Shown here piece by piece: positions 1 through 11,396 of a DNA stretch of 64,000 nucleotides. The stretch is from assembly GCA_031308135.1 (NCBI GenBank), contig JAHLJT010000631.1, positions 196,716,685 through 196,780,684 of the forward strand. The letters run 5' to 3'. Numbering within the stretch: the first letter of the stretch is position 1; the number at the start of each line of letters is the position of its first letter. The DNA is from Acheta domesticus (Eukaryota > Arthropoda > Insecta > Orthoptera > Gryllidae). The notes beneath the pieces are model-generated. The model saw nothing but the letters and a program-made list of their open reading frames with translations. It made no database searches and was not told the DNA's origin. The position numbers and the translations under genes are program-made.

Positions 1-59
1 CTTGTTGCTATTGTGAGGACAAGGGAATGGCATAACCTCGTCCGGTAAACGCGGCCCCA

Positions 60-1335
60 CTTGCGGGCGCGGGCGCGGACGCGGGCGCGTGGCTCGCAAA
101 GTGACCGCCCGCCCGCCTGCAGGCCGCGCGCTTTGTTGCCAGAGGTCGTTAGGGCGCGCGCCGGGCGAGGCCGCGCGGGTCCGTGGGGCGGAGTGGCCAG
201 CGAGGGGTCGGGGTCAGAGGAGGCGGGGCGGGTAAGAAATGGAGGGTTGCGGGGAGAGGGAACGGGAACAAATGCGCGAGCGGCACTGGGGAAGGAAAAC
301 AAATGAAAAATAGTGGGACAAATGAATGTATTTTTGTGATAGAGTGACATATGAAAAGAAAGAAGAGACGACTGACCTCGGTAGGGAATGAGGTAGGAGG
401 GAAGAGAGAATGAATGTAAGGGAAAACACAAGAAGAAATAAACGGGTAGGTACACCGTAAACTGGCGAACAAAATGGTTTGAATGAAAAATAGGCGAGAA
501 AACAGGAGAATCTGAACAGCAGAGGACACTGTAAAGAAAAGCTAAAGAGAGTCGATTGTGAGGACAAATGTAAGCGAGAGGTTGCACGTAGGAGAAAGGG
601 CAAGGAGGACGTAAATAGTCGAGAGCAAAGGGATGGGTCGGAAGGAGAAAAGGGATTAGCGGGGAGGAGGTTCGGCGGGTCGAGCGTGGCGGCGTCAAGA
701 GGAGAAAGAGGGGCGTGGCGAGGCGAGGCGTGGTAAGGCGGCACGGCGAGAAACAGTGGTGGGGGATGGGAAGGGCGGGTCGGGACGCGACGGCGGAGTG
801 CGGAGAAAGAGCAGCGGGGAGGGGTGGGGTGGGGCGTGGGACGGGCCGCAAGGAGAAAGAGCGGCGGGGGCGGAGTGGAGAGGGGCAGGGCGCGAGGAGA
901 ACGAGCGGCGTAGCGGAGAGAGCCGTGACGGGGGAAGCCAGGAAGGGGCAGGGTTGAGCAGGGCGGGGCGGGGTGGGGTGGGCGGAGCGGGGAGGCATGG
1001 GGACAAAGAGAGGCGGTGCGGAGCGGGTAGGGGAGGGCCAGGGCGTGGAGGGAGAGAAAGAGCGGGTGGCAAGGGAGGAGGGGAGGGTCAGGGTTGTGCG
1101 GAGCGGGATTGGGCGGGGCGCGAGGAGAAAGAGCGGGGGGCGGGGAAACGGGGGAGGGACAGAGTTGGACGGGTCGGACCGTGGCGGTGGGGGGAGTGGC
1201 AGGGTGGTGGAGCGGGACAGGACGGAGCGGCGGCGCGAGTAGAAAGAGCGGCGGGAGCGGAGTGGGAGGGGTCGGGCGGGGAGAAAGGGTGGCGGGTCTA
1301 GTCTGGGCGGGGAAGGCGGGGCGGGGCGCGTCGGA
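60..1335. repeat. GC-rich island with degenerate purine-rich minisatellite
   Basis: 60-230 is GC-rich with GGGCGC repeats. From about 600 the plus strand is nearly all G, A and C in degenerate units built around GAGGAGAAAGAGCGGCGGG, GGCGGAGTGG and GAGGGGCAGGG, seen at about 848, 890, 1,117 and 1,231. Several long open frames on both strands arise only from this composition. Many G runs make G-quadruplexes likely on the plus strand. It could be a CpG-island promoter; I see no exon in it. Confidence 0.6.
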
Positions 1336-2014
1336 ATGAAGGCGTCTGCAGGCTAAGCGCGTTTCCTACGGAGGAAGGTGAGGAGCGGCGCTCCGCTGGG
1401 GCTCCGGCGAATTGGAGGGTTAATAAGATGAGGTCGTCGCCGCTCCGGCGTTCATCGCGTTTAGAGCCCTTCTGCACCGCTGCTCCGCGATTATCGCTTT
1501 CTCATGCCCTCCACTTCAAAAACGCACCGATGCTGCTGCGTTGCCTTCGCTTAACAAACAAGGAGATCCGCACAATTTTCGCAAAGGCGGAAAGTACGAA
1601 ATTTAGCGAAGTAAAATTATCTGAAATAAATGAGCTTGTTCTGACCTCTCGCGGTACGTAAAAGTTTAGTCGGATCAATAAACACGCAACGGAAATACCC
1701 ATTTCAAGCGCAATTTAAAAACGGAAGAACAAGAGAGTCTGAAATGAAGTAGACGAACACATTGTAAAAGTAAAGAAGATACAAATGTATGATTTCATCA
1801 GGGAAGGTTTTGTAATACGTGTTTCGTCAGAACGTTAGTACACGATTGGAATCATACGCACAGGTTGCCTAAACGTCACGAGAGCTTAGAATATTTGTGA
1901 TGTCTGATTCGTCACCGTTTTAAAACGTTTTTAAAAGTCAATTGCAACGCATTCGTCATACTATTACAGAAAATAAAGATAGAAAGAACGTTATTGCCAA
2001 ACTTTCCTAAACTA
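1336..2014. other. Stretch without recognised gene
   Basis: Moderately AT-rich sequence. The short open frame near 1,428 has no recognised similarity. Nothing else is supported. Confidence 0.5.
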
Positions 2015-2019
2015 TTACA

Positions 2020-2430
2020 TAATATCTTGACCCTTGATGGCATGTGACGTCAAACCTGAAACACCTCTAAAAGCCTGCCGCAAGCCCTCTTTATCCACCA
2101 CAAATTCGATATAGAGTGGCTGGGATTTTAACTTCGGTTCTCCGAGGTAGAGAGCTTGTGCAGGCCAATAAATCACGCGCCGCCCCATTAAGAGCCCTCG
2201 CCGGAAAGCGAAGCCGGGCCACGTGCACTGCGAACGCACGCACTGCACTAAATAAGCGCTCGGGCGAACATAGCGCATTTTCACGATTTTTGACGTCATG
2301 CTCCTGGTTAACTATTTAAACTGCTGGTAAGCGGTTATGAAATGAGGTAAACGATTATGAAAATAATCTTCTCCCCCATACGTCATATATAGTTTTCATT
2401 GTTTTTTGACCAAATAAATCAAATCAAATC
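2020..2430 (+). mobile_element. Interspersed repeat with LINE/SINE-type 3' tail (AAATC)n
   Basis: The end of this block has CTCCCCCATACGTCATATA and TTTTTTGACCAAATAAATC followed by an AAATC repeat tail at 2,417-2,433. The reverse complement of the same 3' segment is at about 52,300-52,385 (TTTGGTCAAAAAACAG, ATGTAACGTATGGGGGAG), and a related tail is at about 22,228-22,255 on the minus strand. A shared 3' segment with a short A-rich tandem tail is typical of non-LTR retroelements. The 5' limit is unclear; 2,020-2,310 is a GC-richer stretch bounded by two TGACGTCA palindromes. Confidence 0.45.
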
Positions 2431-3170
2431 ACATCAGAATGATATATTCTGCGATACCCATATGTATAATAAATATATATATTCACAAAAAATTTCAGTA
2501 TTTTTTAGGATAAATTACCTATCACTGGTTCTAGGGAAACTGGCATTACACGATGGCAAAATTTTATAATAAATGATTTAATGTTAACCTAATTACAAAA
2601 CATTTCACAGAGCAATTATTTCTTTTATAAATTTATTTTTCTTGTAAATAGTTGCAGAATTGCATTAACCTGTATTAATTAACCCGTATTAAGGATAATT
2701 TATCCTTTTTATCACCTTCTTTCTTCAGTTTAAAATTTTTACGCCATATTTTACTGAGTTTGCTGGAATGATAACTAATAAATATATTTACTTATTTACA
2801 TTCCAATCAGAAGCCTTGCTAGTAACCACCCCGAAAATGTAGAACTACAAATGCAATATTCAATGTCTGTTTATATACTCAAGTCATTTCATTCCGATAA
2901 TACTAAAATATCCCAATATCTATATGTTGCTTGCGCAAATAGTTTAACTAGATTGTGACAGCAAGTAGTAACATATACTGCGTTTCCAGAAAACAAAATA
3001 TGTACTTGATTAGAAAATATAGTAAACTCTACCTTGAATCTTCACCGACCCTCTCATTTATGAAACTAGTGGTGCTGCAAAACTTCACAGGCTATTGGGT
3101 CAGGGCTTCCTTTTCTGTTTTCTTCCCATTCTGTATGCCTAAGGGACCTATTAGGGTAAGACTATCAGGT
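2431..3170. other. AT-rich stretch without recognised gene
   Basis: Strongly AT-rich, with no recognisable coding, RNA gene or repeat structure visible by eye. Confidence 0.5.
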
Positions 3171-3179
3171 GAATGATCT

Positions 3180-3690
3180 CTAGCTAGTCGATCAAAAGAA
3201 GTATTTCAAAGAATTCAAAATACAGAGAGAACTTCTAAGTCTAGAATAAGTAGAGTATCTTAAGAGAGTTAAGGTCAAATGTATCTCCAGAGTGTCGAGA
3301 TCATAGGCAGATCTCAAAATATTGAAATCAGGTTGAGGATCGCAAAGTCAATATCAAGTGAAGGATTTCAATAGCGTCGACAAAAAAAGGAAAATCAAGC
3401 AAGTCGAGATAAAGTGGATCTTATAAAGAAAGTGTGATCAAGTAAAGGATCTCAAAAAAGTCTATTAATAGAAGTTGATAGTCGATCTCAAGAGAGCCAA
3501 TATAGAGAGGAGAAATTTAAAGAAATCAAGATGAAGTGGATGATCTCAAGAAAGTACAGATCACGTGGGAAGGAAGTCAACCCTTCGAAGGAAGTCAACA
3601 TTAAGTAGAGAATCTCAAACAAGTCGATCAAATGAAGTATCAAAAAGCAAGTGTGTTCACTTAAAGGGTTTCAAGGATTTCAATTAAATG
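3180..3690. repeat. Degenerate ~28-bp minisatellite
   Basis: Purine-rich imperfect units resemble AAGTCGATCAAGTGAAGGAT followed by CTCAAG. Recurring pieces are AAGTCGA(T/G)(C/A)AA, TGAAG(T/G)(A/G)GAT and GATCTCAA, at roughly 26-30 base spacing (for example near 3,193, 3,340, 3,398, 3,437, 3,520 and 3,620). The plus strand carries few pyrimidines. No coding potential is supported because stops occur in all frames. Confidence 0.55.
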
Positions 3691-4009
3691 CAGGATCTCC
3701 GTACAAAATCTATCTTTTGGATTCAAGGAACCCTCAAATTATCTATTTAAGCTTCACTACAAACTAGAGAAGGTAATATGCTAGATGGAAGAAAATCCCT
3801 CTTTAACGGTATCAGAGACACACATAACGAGTTTTTCTATCGAAGGATCGCTGATGCCCTCTGAGACATTACAATACTTTCTTAATATTACGAAAGTAAT
3901 ATGTACAAAAATATGTTATCAATATTGTTTTTTTTACAAAAATAATTTTGAGAAATCTTCGAAAATGCAGAGAAATTGCCAAAGATAGGATCTGCTACAT
4001 TTTTATAAT

Positions 4010-4610
4010 CGCCTAATGCTCAATACGGCAAAAATTTAAAAAATTGGAGCCGTTTTTGAGAAAATAATTGTTTAAAAATTGCTTATATTTCAAACATGTA
4101 AAAAATGATTTACATCTTCAAAAATTAGATTGGATTAGGAAAAAGTGTCCGTCCTAAATATTGTAGTTGTAGAAAGAATAAGAAAAAATTTACATACTGT
4201 CGAAAATTTATATCTCATCGGAAATACAACCTTCGCCTTTTTTCAAATCCATTTTGCTCTCTTATGCAAATCTCCCTATAAAAAAACACTATTTATTTCA
4301 CAGAGCCTCTAATTCTGCCAGATCGATCGGGAAATTTCAGTTTCAAAGAAAACTGTATGAACGGTTTTAATTCTCGCGTTGACCACGAACGGACAGACAG
4401 ACAAGCAGACAGATGTATTGTCATTAACATATTTTTCAGTACTAAGCACCCACAAAACGTGGATTTTCTTTACACAACGTGTTAGTAGAAGTAATTTACT
4501 ACATACACAAACATTATTTATCCATTTCTATGGTATTAGGTCCTCACAATACGAGATTTTCTGTTGAAAAATCACCGTTTTTTGCCGCAGCATTAAAAAA
4601 TCCTCAAACT
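4010..4610 (-). repeat. Copy D of dispersed satellite-core repeat family
   Basis: On the minus strand this reads TTTAATGCTGCGGC at its start (near 4,597), then GGGTGCTTAGTACTGAAAAA, a CTGTCCGTTCG tract (about 4,389), and TTCTCAAAAACGGCTCCAAT near 4,045-4,065, in the same order as copies at 20.3 and 59.8 kb. It is a diverged, 3'-incomplete copy. Confidence 0.6.
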
Positions 4611-4620
4611 TCAAAGCATT

Positions 4621-7600
4621 ATTTTCAAAACAACAAGGCTTTGAGTGGAAAATTCTTAACTTTGGAAAAAATTCGAAAACATTCTACCAAATTAAGTGTT
4701 TGTGTTGTTCACACATACACTTACGAACAGAGAGATTTTTTTTAATTTGACTATTACGGGACAGCAAAACGTGTATTTCCGTCAAAATCTCGAAATCGAA
4801 TTTCCACAGCTTTACATAACTTTCTCTAAACTACGTATATTACTCGGTTTACATATACGTGTAGGTACTAGAAAGTAAATGTATAGTTACAATCACATTT
4901 AAACTAAGCAAAAACTGTGAAATGAATTTAAGGGTTTTCAAAAACCAGCCATTGTCCAAGAATACAACTTTTAAGGAGAGCGAAAAAATGTTCCAAGACG
5001 AAGTTGTTAGACATTTGAAGCATGAAAATTGCTGTGCACTTTCTAAAGCTATTGTAAATGCTGATGAACCGTAGTTCAAGCTTCAGCTGTATTTTGGAAA
5101 TAATTGGATAAAGTGGGCTGTGTACGGACTATAGTTTTTTTTAAAAAAAATGAGAAATTTGAATATAATTATTAAATATTTGGGACGGTAATATTACAAT
5201 ACTTGAAGGAATAATGCAAGATGTCATTTCAGTTAATTTATTGACCAACTTATTGTTCTTCTCCACTGCTATTATTATAATTGTCAGTGTTTTCTTTTTC
5301 CACATTAGCATCTGCCATTGATGACAAATTTAGATACAAATCTTTGTCAGTAGGCGACAGTAAGTATGTAGACAACTTCCTCTGTTTCACGACTTCTTTT
5401 TTTATTTAGACCTGATTTGTTTGTGACTAAAATGTGCTTCCTCTTTGACCTTCTTTGTTCTTACTTCATTCTCTTTCCTCTCTTTCTTTGGTTTGCGTCT
5501 GCTTCACTCTGTGTTTTCTACATCTGACGTAGAATCCATTTCTTAGCTGTTACTTTCTCCTTCGTTTTGTTCAGATTTACAACACAAATGACGTATAAGC
5601 CACAAGAACAGGTTATCTCCAAACTTCCAGGACAAAAATACTGGTTATGCAGAATAACCACATTCATACAACAAACATTATCATCCGGTGCATTTTGAAA
5701 TAAGCTATGCTTGAAAAATAATCACGGAGAAAATTTATATTTCAAGGACTATGATTCTTTTATCAAAGTCACTAAAACTTTTGGAGTTAATAACTACGAA
5801 CAGTAGCTGATATTGTTCCCAACAACACAGTCAGCTAATGGTAACTATGAAGCTCTGGCAACAGTTTTAATATCACAAAATCTCACTTTTTGGACAAAGG
5901 TTTTTTAAACCCATTGCACTTTGATTGTTATTCTTATAACTTCGGGGTAATATTACTGTTACTATTCTCCCTACTGTTCAAGTATTTATGACAGAATACA
6001 TACCCGAAATGAAATTAATTTCTTTGAATACGTCAAAGAGACGGGATTAGATATAGTGCCCAATTACTTTTAAGTTAAATGTTAACGAAACGTAATTATA
6101 GAGTTTGTACTATAAAGAAAACAAATCACGAAATTTGGATGAGTAGCTCAAATTGCTTCCTAAACAAAATCCTTAGTGTTTAAAAGATATAGATGTCAAT
6201 ACTTACAATAACAGAAAAATGACAATAAAATACTTAGCAAGAACGAGTGAAAAATTTCATGAGACAGTGAAGCTGTATTTTTGCTGCGTAAAATATCGGA
6301 ACACTTGTTCTTTAGAATTAGGCTAGTGAGAATGGAAGCTGTTATCGGTCTACTTAAAATGATGGCCAACTGAATACATCGAATCTTTACAGCTACTGTA
6401 TCTACAGGAAACATTCCTGGTTAGAAATATGTCTCGACTCAAGTGCAAAAAGAAGTATAGAATATCCGGATATTTTCTCTCACCCACCGAACGGAAGATC
6501 GGCTTTTCCTCAGGTCACGTTTTCTCATTTCGTATCCAATAATTTTATACATGAGAGGCAGGATCTGGCCGTTCCTCGGGGATGCCGAACGCGAAAGCAA
6601 AGGAGCCATTACCACACGTGAATAGGGATTGGAAGTTATGTAGCAAAAGGTGAATAAGAGAGAAAGAGGCCAGGCCAGAGCTTCAGGTTGAATATACAGT
6701 AGCTTCACTCATCGACAAGCGTCGCCCACGCCTCTACCTCATCTCTCCCAATTCCCCGTTAGAACGATGACCCGAAATCGCTCGAAGAAAGATATTGAGG
6801 GAAAGGAATGCATATTTAAGGTGAGTTTTATTTCGTGGAATCAGGGGATTACGAGGGAACGTTGGAATGAAAAAATAAGGTTAGAGGATGACGTAAAATT
6901 CATTCGATTCCTCTGAGATAATAAATTAACTTCTATTGGGAAATGTCAAATTCCTTGAGTAAGAATAAATATACAATAATCATCCAAAGAAGATTAATTA
7001 TTTACTTATGATATCATATATTATTGCCCGTAATTGTTAGCGTACCAACAATATTGGAATTTACATTTGCGTTTATTTAATATATAAGACTTAACTCGTT
7101 ATTGTAGCTTTATTGCATGAGTATATGATTTGAAAACGAGAGACGTTAGGAGCGTGTTTTTAAATTTGTACGAACGCATTATATCAGCATTATAAACGAG
7201 CTGCACACGCTAGTTTTTGTATAATAGCATATTAAATGTATAAGAGAATCAAACTTAATTTTGCAAAACAACTTTGTTGTGACGTCTGGGGTATTTGACG
7301 TTTGTGCGAGAAAACGGTGGTCATCTATTCTATTTACCATCTTCCCACGATTGTTTTGCTGCGATTGGCTGAATGTGGTGATGGCGCAATCATTTGTGTC
7401 GTTAAATGCCCTATTATAAACTACTTCTTGCATTAGTAAAGATCGTTTATAATGCTGGTATATGCAAAAATACATTTTTCTACTCTCGTATAATTCTGTG
7501 ATTTGATACCTGCTATATAATGATACTGATTTTCGATACAGATTTCATTATGATAGAAGTTCTTGACCAATCTTAGAGATCTTTACAAACCAAGTATTTG

Positions 7601-9365
7601 ACACTTAATTAATCATTGAGAATCGTTCTATTAAATGCGTTATCGGTCAGATATACTAAAGAATCACTAGTTCAATTTTGTACATTAAAATTGCATTTAA
7701 TATTAAATTATTATTTTATTCTCAGTTTTAATCTATTTTCTTATGAGTAATTTTTTACGTAGAATATTTTTCTAATTAATTGGATTGTAATTTCACTTTG
7801 ATCTAATTTGACTAGCGCAGTGGTAGTTACAGGAGGAAACATTTGACCGACATTAAGATCAGAACGCAAGTCATTTTGTGTTAAATGTTGCAACCGTTTG
7901 GATGTCCTTAAACACCGGTCAATTCTTTAGTTTAAAATGTCTTTCAAATTTGTACGAAACTTGTAAAAGTTAAACTTTTGTTATAAGTTCGTTATAAGTC
8001 GTAGAAAAAGTACCACATGAAACTCAATGTAATGTGCTCGTGTAAAGTTCACGATACTCGCTCGTTCCTCACTCGTATCGTAATATCACACTCGTGTATT
8101 AATAACCATCATTACATCAGCGTTTCATACTGTTCCAATTCGTTTCCTATTAATAAAACCCTCCGTTCAGCGTTTTAATGTTACTCATTTTGAGTTATTA
8201 TTCACCAGTGCCATGTATAAACTTTAACAATGAACGATTATATTTCTTCCACCTAAGATGTGTATCATTTACCTCCAACTTCAAGAATCACGAAATAATT
8301 TATTAGTGAATCATTTACCTTCAAGAATCACTAAGTATTTTATTAGTGATGTGTTGCCATGGTCACGGAATTTACTTGTATCTCTTACTTGTCCTTGCAT
8401 AAGGTCATATAATCATACAACAAATGCAGAATAACTGAAACTCTAAGACATGTCATATTCTTTTATGATAAAATAAAACGAAAAACAGTTTTCCAACATT
8501 TCATGAAACGATCTTTGAGTAATAAGTTTTTATAATAGTCAGGAAGAGAAGCACTAATAATTTCAAAAGTGTCAAAAAACTAAAAGTATGTACTAAACTC
8601 CAAGCAAGGGTTAGCTCATCATAAAAGTACTGTAATCACAGTTCGGATCATACTTTTTCTGACAACTTATTTTTTTCACTTCTTTTCAACTTCCACTTTT
8701 CTGTGCCATGATTTTTTAAGTAAACACTCGAAAAAAAGACATAATAGATGTAAAATAAAGAAGATATCTCAAGATTTATCCTCAGAATTCCTACAGACGG
8801 ACACCAAAGAGCCGCACGAGAAACGCGGCTGTCATAATTTGCAGCCCAATTCCGTCAATTCACAAATTCGCGTTTCATTAATTTATATAAAAAAGTAGAT
8901 ATTTTTCTTCGTCAAGGTTTAGCAACATCATCGGCTCTTCAACTCTCTGTAAGCACAACTGTCTGAACGTTTCAAAGGGAGCGAAATTGTCAGGAACTGG
9001 AGTAACGAAACAAAGTGTTTCTTAGCCTCAGGAAGATTTGTATATTTAATTGAGGGGAATACGGTAGTTAATTATTTTTCTCCTGAAATTACTCATGTTT
9101 TACAAAGAGGATTATAATTGTTGTTTTTTCGTCATTCTTACTGCAAAGTTTTGCAACCACTCATGGCGTGAAAACCATTCCGTGTTAAACTGCTTGCGTT
9201 TTGTACGTAGAGTATAGGAACACGGCATAAACACGAAAATATCGATGGATGGAAACAGTGCTCACATACGAGGTGGGGCTGTTTCAACCCACGAGAAACA
9301 TGGAATTAACTTATTGAGACGTAGCCATTTTCGAAAATATAGACTTGAATGTCGGATCCCTAGAC
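4621..9365. other. AT-rich stretch without recognised gene
   Basis: No recognisable exon, RNA gene or transposon protein. Small items: an open frame at 4,865-5,074 (about 69 codons, no recognised family), a 42-bp imperfect tandem duplication at about 8,280-8,345 (CTTCAAGAATCAC twice), and an ACGATAC...GTATCGT hairpin near 8,051-8,082. It is probably intron or flank of neuroligin. Confidence 0.45.
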
Positions 9366-9369
9366 ATAC

Positions 9370-10130
9370 TGAGATAGCTGAGGGCATCAACGGATGTCAC
9401 TGCAGTGCCTCTGACCGGGAGGTTCTAGTTTCGAATCCCAACGGTGGCAGGATTTCCGACAGTAGCTATTCAGTTGGATCTATTGTAGTAGGGTTTTGAC
9501 ACAAACTAGGTAGCTAGGTAGGATTCAGCTACCGTCAGAAGGAGAATTCTAGCGACCAGCTGCTCTGATCGATAGTTTTCCGTGCATTTTCAATCAATAC
9601 CAAGCGAATGCCGGAGCAGTACCCTAACAAACGGGCTCCGCGTGCGATTCGTCTCCCATGACCTACCCTTACGCCTTACTTACACATATTTACTCTTGCA
9701 TGCACTACAATTCCACAGATGTCGGGAGACCAGTCGGGAGCTTATAGCTTGTCCCGGTTGGGGCGGTGCCCCGCTGCTCCACTGGTGGGAGATACCTGGA
9801 TGTAGAAAACTCCGAAAACTGACGTGCAGGTTCCGGCGCTGGATCTCGCCATCCAGCGGAGCAAGAACACTGCCATATCCTGTGGTAAAACCATGTACCA
9901 CACTTAACGGACTAATGACCATAGCAGATGACCAGCCCAAAAACACGAAATAATCATGTCATCGTAGACTTCCACACACATAAACATGTAACACTTCAGG
10001 GCACACCAACCCTGAAGAAGACCACGATACGATGGTCGAAACGTTGGCATCACTGCCCTCGACACAGTGTCATCCTAAGAGCCAAGAGTCTTCTCGAAAT
10101 CATCAATGAGTAAATCACATCTCTATTACC
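9370..10130 (+). mobile_element. tRNA-derived SINE-like retroelement
   Basis: The 5' part resembles a Pol III promoter: an A-box-like TAGCTGAGGGCATCAACGG at about 9,374-9,392 and a B-box-like GGTTCTAGTTTCGAATCCC at about 9,421-9,439, followed by AACGGTGGCAGGATT. Near the 3' end (9,994-10,047) are two consecutive hairpins with CCCTGAAGA and TGGTCGAAACGTTGGC, a motif pair common in eukaryotic retroelements. No acceptor stem is visible, so this is not a functional tRNA. Exact ends and target duplication are not clear. Confidence 0.5.
9994..10047 (+). ncRNA. Tandem hairpins with hammerhead-like core motifs
   Basis: CTTCAGGG (9,994-10,001) pairs with CCCTGAAG (10,010-10,017). Overlapping it, CTGAAGA (10,012-10,018) fits the hammerhead CUGANGA box, GACCA/TGGTC (10,020-10,024 and 10,033-10,037) forms a stem II, and GAAA follows at 10,038-10,041. 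One extra A sits between box and stem, and I cannot find a convincing stem III with a UH cleavage site. It may be a decayed ribozyme of the Penelope/retrozyme type or merely similar. Confidence 0.25.
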
Positions 10131-10354
10131 AGCGAGAGTCCGTGGCACGAGTAACATGACGAAATCACTCCTCCATGCAGTTGATCACCTCGCCACATGG
10201 GAGCAGTAAGTAGTCCAAATTGCCCTGAATGCTTTTACACTTTACACACGAAATACGGTTACTTAATCGAATATTGTGCTGAATTTTGAGGAATTTTATT
10301 ATTGAAAATGCTTGTTCACAGACATATGTGCTACTATATAAATTATTCAAGCAG

Positions 10355-10664
10355 ATATTGTTCGCGCAGCATTATCTATTAAGATTGGAAATTATCTATT
10401 AAGATTGGTGATTTAACAAACACCTGGTAAACTTTTATTAAAATGCCTTCCGTGGTCATTTTAAAAGTTTCACAAAGTCTACGATTGCTTCGTTACTCGA
10501 TTGCTACGATACATCGATAGCTCCATTTGCAGCGCCGCACTCTCAATATCACACTGATCGTTTCATTTTCCGACGCTGCTGGTTGCGCTGAGAAGCTCCT
10601 GGCATGCCACGGTGCCACGAAGCGTACCGCGCGCACCAGCTGTCCCTTTGGCTGAACCTGTTGA
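10355..10664 (+). pseudogene. Decayed tandem duplicate of intron end plus start of neuroligin exon
   Basis: The block 10,355-10,664 is repeated, diverged, at about 10,662-10,990. Shared landmarks in the same order are GCAGCATTAT, the CACCTGGTAAA region, GTCATTTTAAAAGT, CACAAAGTC, AGCTCCATTTGCAGC, CACTCTCAATATC, GTTGCGCTGAGA and GGCATG. Copy 1 ends in 10,625-10,663, whose reading frame gives YRAHQLSLWLNLL against YRAHRLSFWLNLV of the real exon. Copy 1 lacks about 80 bases that in copy 2 hold the branch region, acceptor and first exon codons. So part of this exon was duplicated in tandem, and the upstream copy lost its acceptor. Confidence 0.75.
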
Positions 10665-10894
10665 ATATTATTCGAGCAGCATTATGTATTAAGTTTGGAA
10701 TCTGTGATTTATCAAGCACCTGGTAAAACATCTGAGGTCATTTTAAAAGTGTCACAAAGTCGAAAGGCGATCAGCTCCATTTGCAGCTTTACACTCTCAA
10801 TATCGCTTCCTTTCCCGACGTTAGTTGCGCTGAGAGCCTCGTGGCATGTCACGTAACGTGCCACAGCCATCAGTAGGAGACCTTGACAACAGTG

Positions 10895-10924
10895 GTGTAA
10901 CGGTCGCGCGCGCTGGTGTTGCAG
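10895..10924 (+). promoter_or_regulatory. Splice acceptor region of the 10,925 exon with putative branch site
   Basis: GTGTAACG at 10,895-10,902 lies 22 bases before the AG that ends the intron at 10,924. The same octamer lies 21 bases before the acceptor of the next exon. It contains TAAC, which resembles metazoan branch sites. Both acceptors have poor polypyrimidine tracts. Confidence 0.35.
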
Positions 10925-11252
10925 ACACGAAGCCCAAGGTGAAGTCGCACTACCGCGCGCACCGGCTGTCCTTCTGGCTGAACCTGGTGCCGGACCTGCA
11001 CCGGCCGGGCGGCGACGACGTGCCGCCGGCGCACCACCAGCTGTCGGAGGACGACGGCGCGGGCGGCGCGCGCCCGCCGCTGCCGCCGGCGCTGCCCCCG
11101 CAGCAGCCGCTGCCGCCGGCGCTGGCGGGCGCCGCGGGCGCGGGGGCGGGCGCCGGGGGCGCGGGGGCGTCGCGCCGCCCGCAGGAGCCCAGCACCTCGC
11201 CCGCGTCGCTGCCCGCGCGCCACGAGGCCGCCAACTACAGCATCGGCACCAG
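10925..11252 (+). CDS. Nlg: Neuroligin, penultimate coding exon in window (partial gene)
   Basis: This exon encodes the end of the extracellular cholinesterase-like domain and the start of the stalk of a neuroligin, a postsynaptic adhesion protein that binds neurexin. The block KSHYRAHRLSFWLNLVPDLH (10,940-10,999) is the conserved C-terminal helix of that domain; vertebrate NLGNs have a close equivalent. It is followed by GGDDVPPAHHQLSEDD and a long Pro/Ala/Gly-rich linker. The acceptor is GTGTTGCAG|AC at 10,924/10,925 and the donor is AG|GTCAGT at 11,252/11,253. The exon carries 2 bases, 108 codons, then 2 bases, so the upstream intron is phase 1 and the downstream intron phase 2. The split codon AG|C joins the 27,380 exon in frame as Ser. 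An ATG at 10,846 in the same frame lies in the intron and is not a start. The exon is far more GC-rich than its flanks. Upstream exons are outside the window. Family identity is secure; which insect paralogue is not. Confidence 0.9.
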
Positions 11253-11300
11253 GTCAGTACGCCTCCACCAGCGGAGGAGGTGAATCCATGAAGAAATCTT

Positions 11301-11396
11301 GCCGGGGTCTTCAGCGGTTGTATGCTCCGATTTTAACTCAGTTGCATTTGAAGGTCACGAGTTGAACGGAGAAGGGGACTCTGTCATCATTTCGGG
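11301..11396 (+). repeat. Interspersed repeat related to the 12.05-kb foldback
   Basis: Shares with 12,030-12,125, in order, a GTCTTCAG/CCTTGAG start, TTGTAT(G/A)CTC, GATTT..AAC, GAAGGTCACG/CAAGGTCACG, GGGGAC and TGTCATC. It lies just inside the intron after the 11,252 donor. Confidence 0.45.

Noticed and set aside
61..1339. Several overlapping open frames in the first 1.3 kb
   Set aside because: All frames on both strands are open because of G/C/A-rich repeats; no conserved motif.
4865..5074. 69-codon open stretch with a plausible-looking protein
   Set aside because: No recognised family, the opposite strand is equally open, and no splice context.
9374..9440. Possible tRNA gene
   Set aside because: A- and B-box-like sequences are present, but no acceptor or anticodon stems form; it fits a SINE.
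9994..10047. Calling a complete hammerhead ribozyme
   Set aside because: An extra A before stem II and no convincing stem III or UH cleavage site; kept only as a hammerhead-like motif.
10846..10924. ATG at 10,846 as start of a 145-codon protein
   Set aside because: The region upstream of 10,925 is intron; the frame is open by chance and lacks a signal peptide, whereas neuroligin continues from upstream exons.
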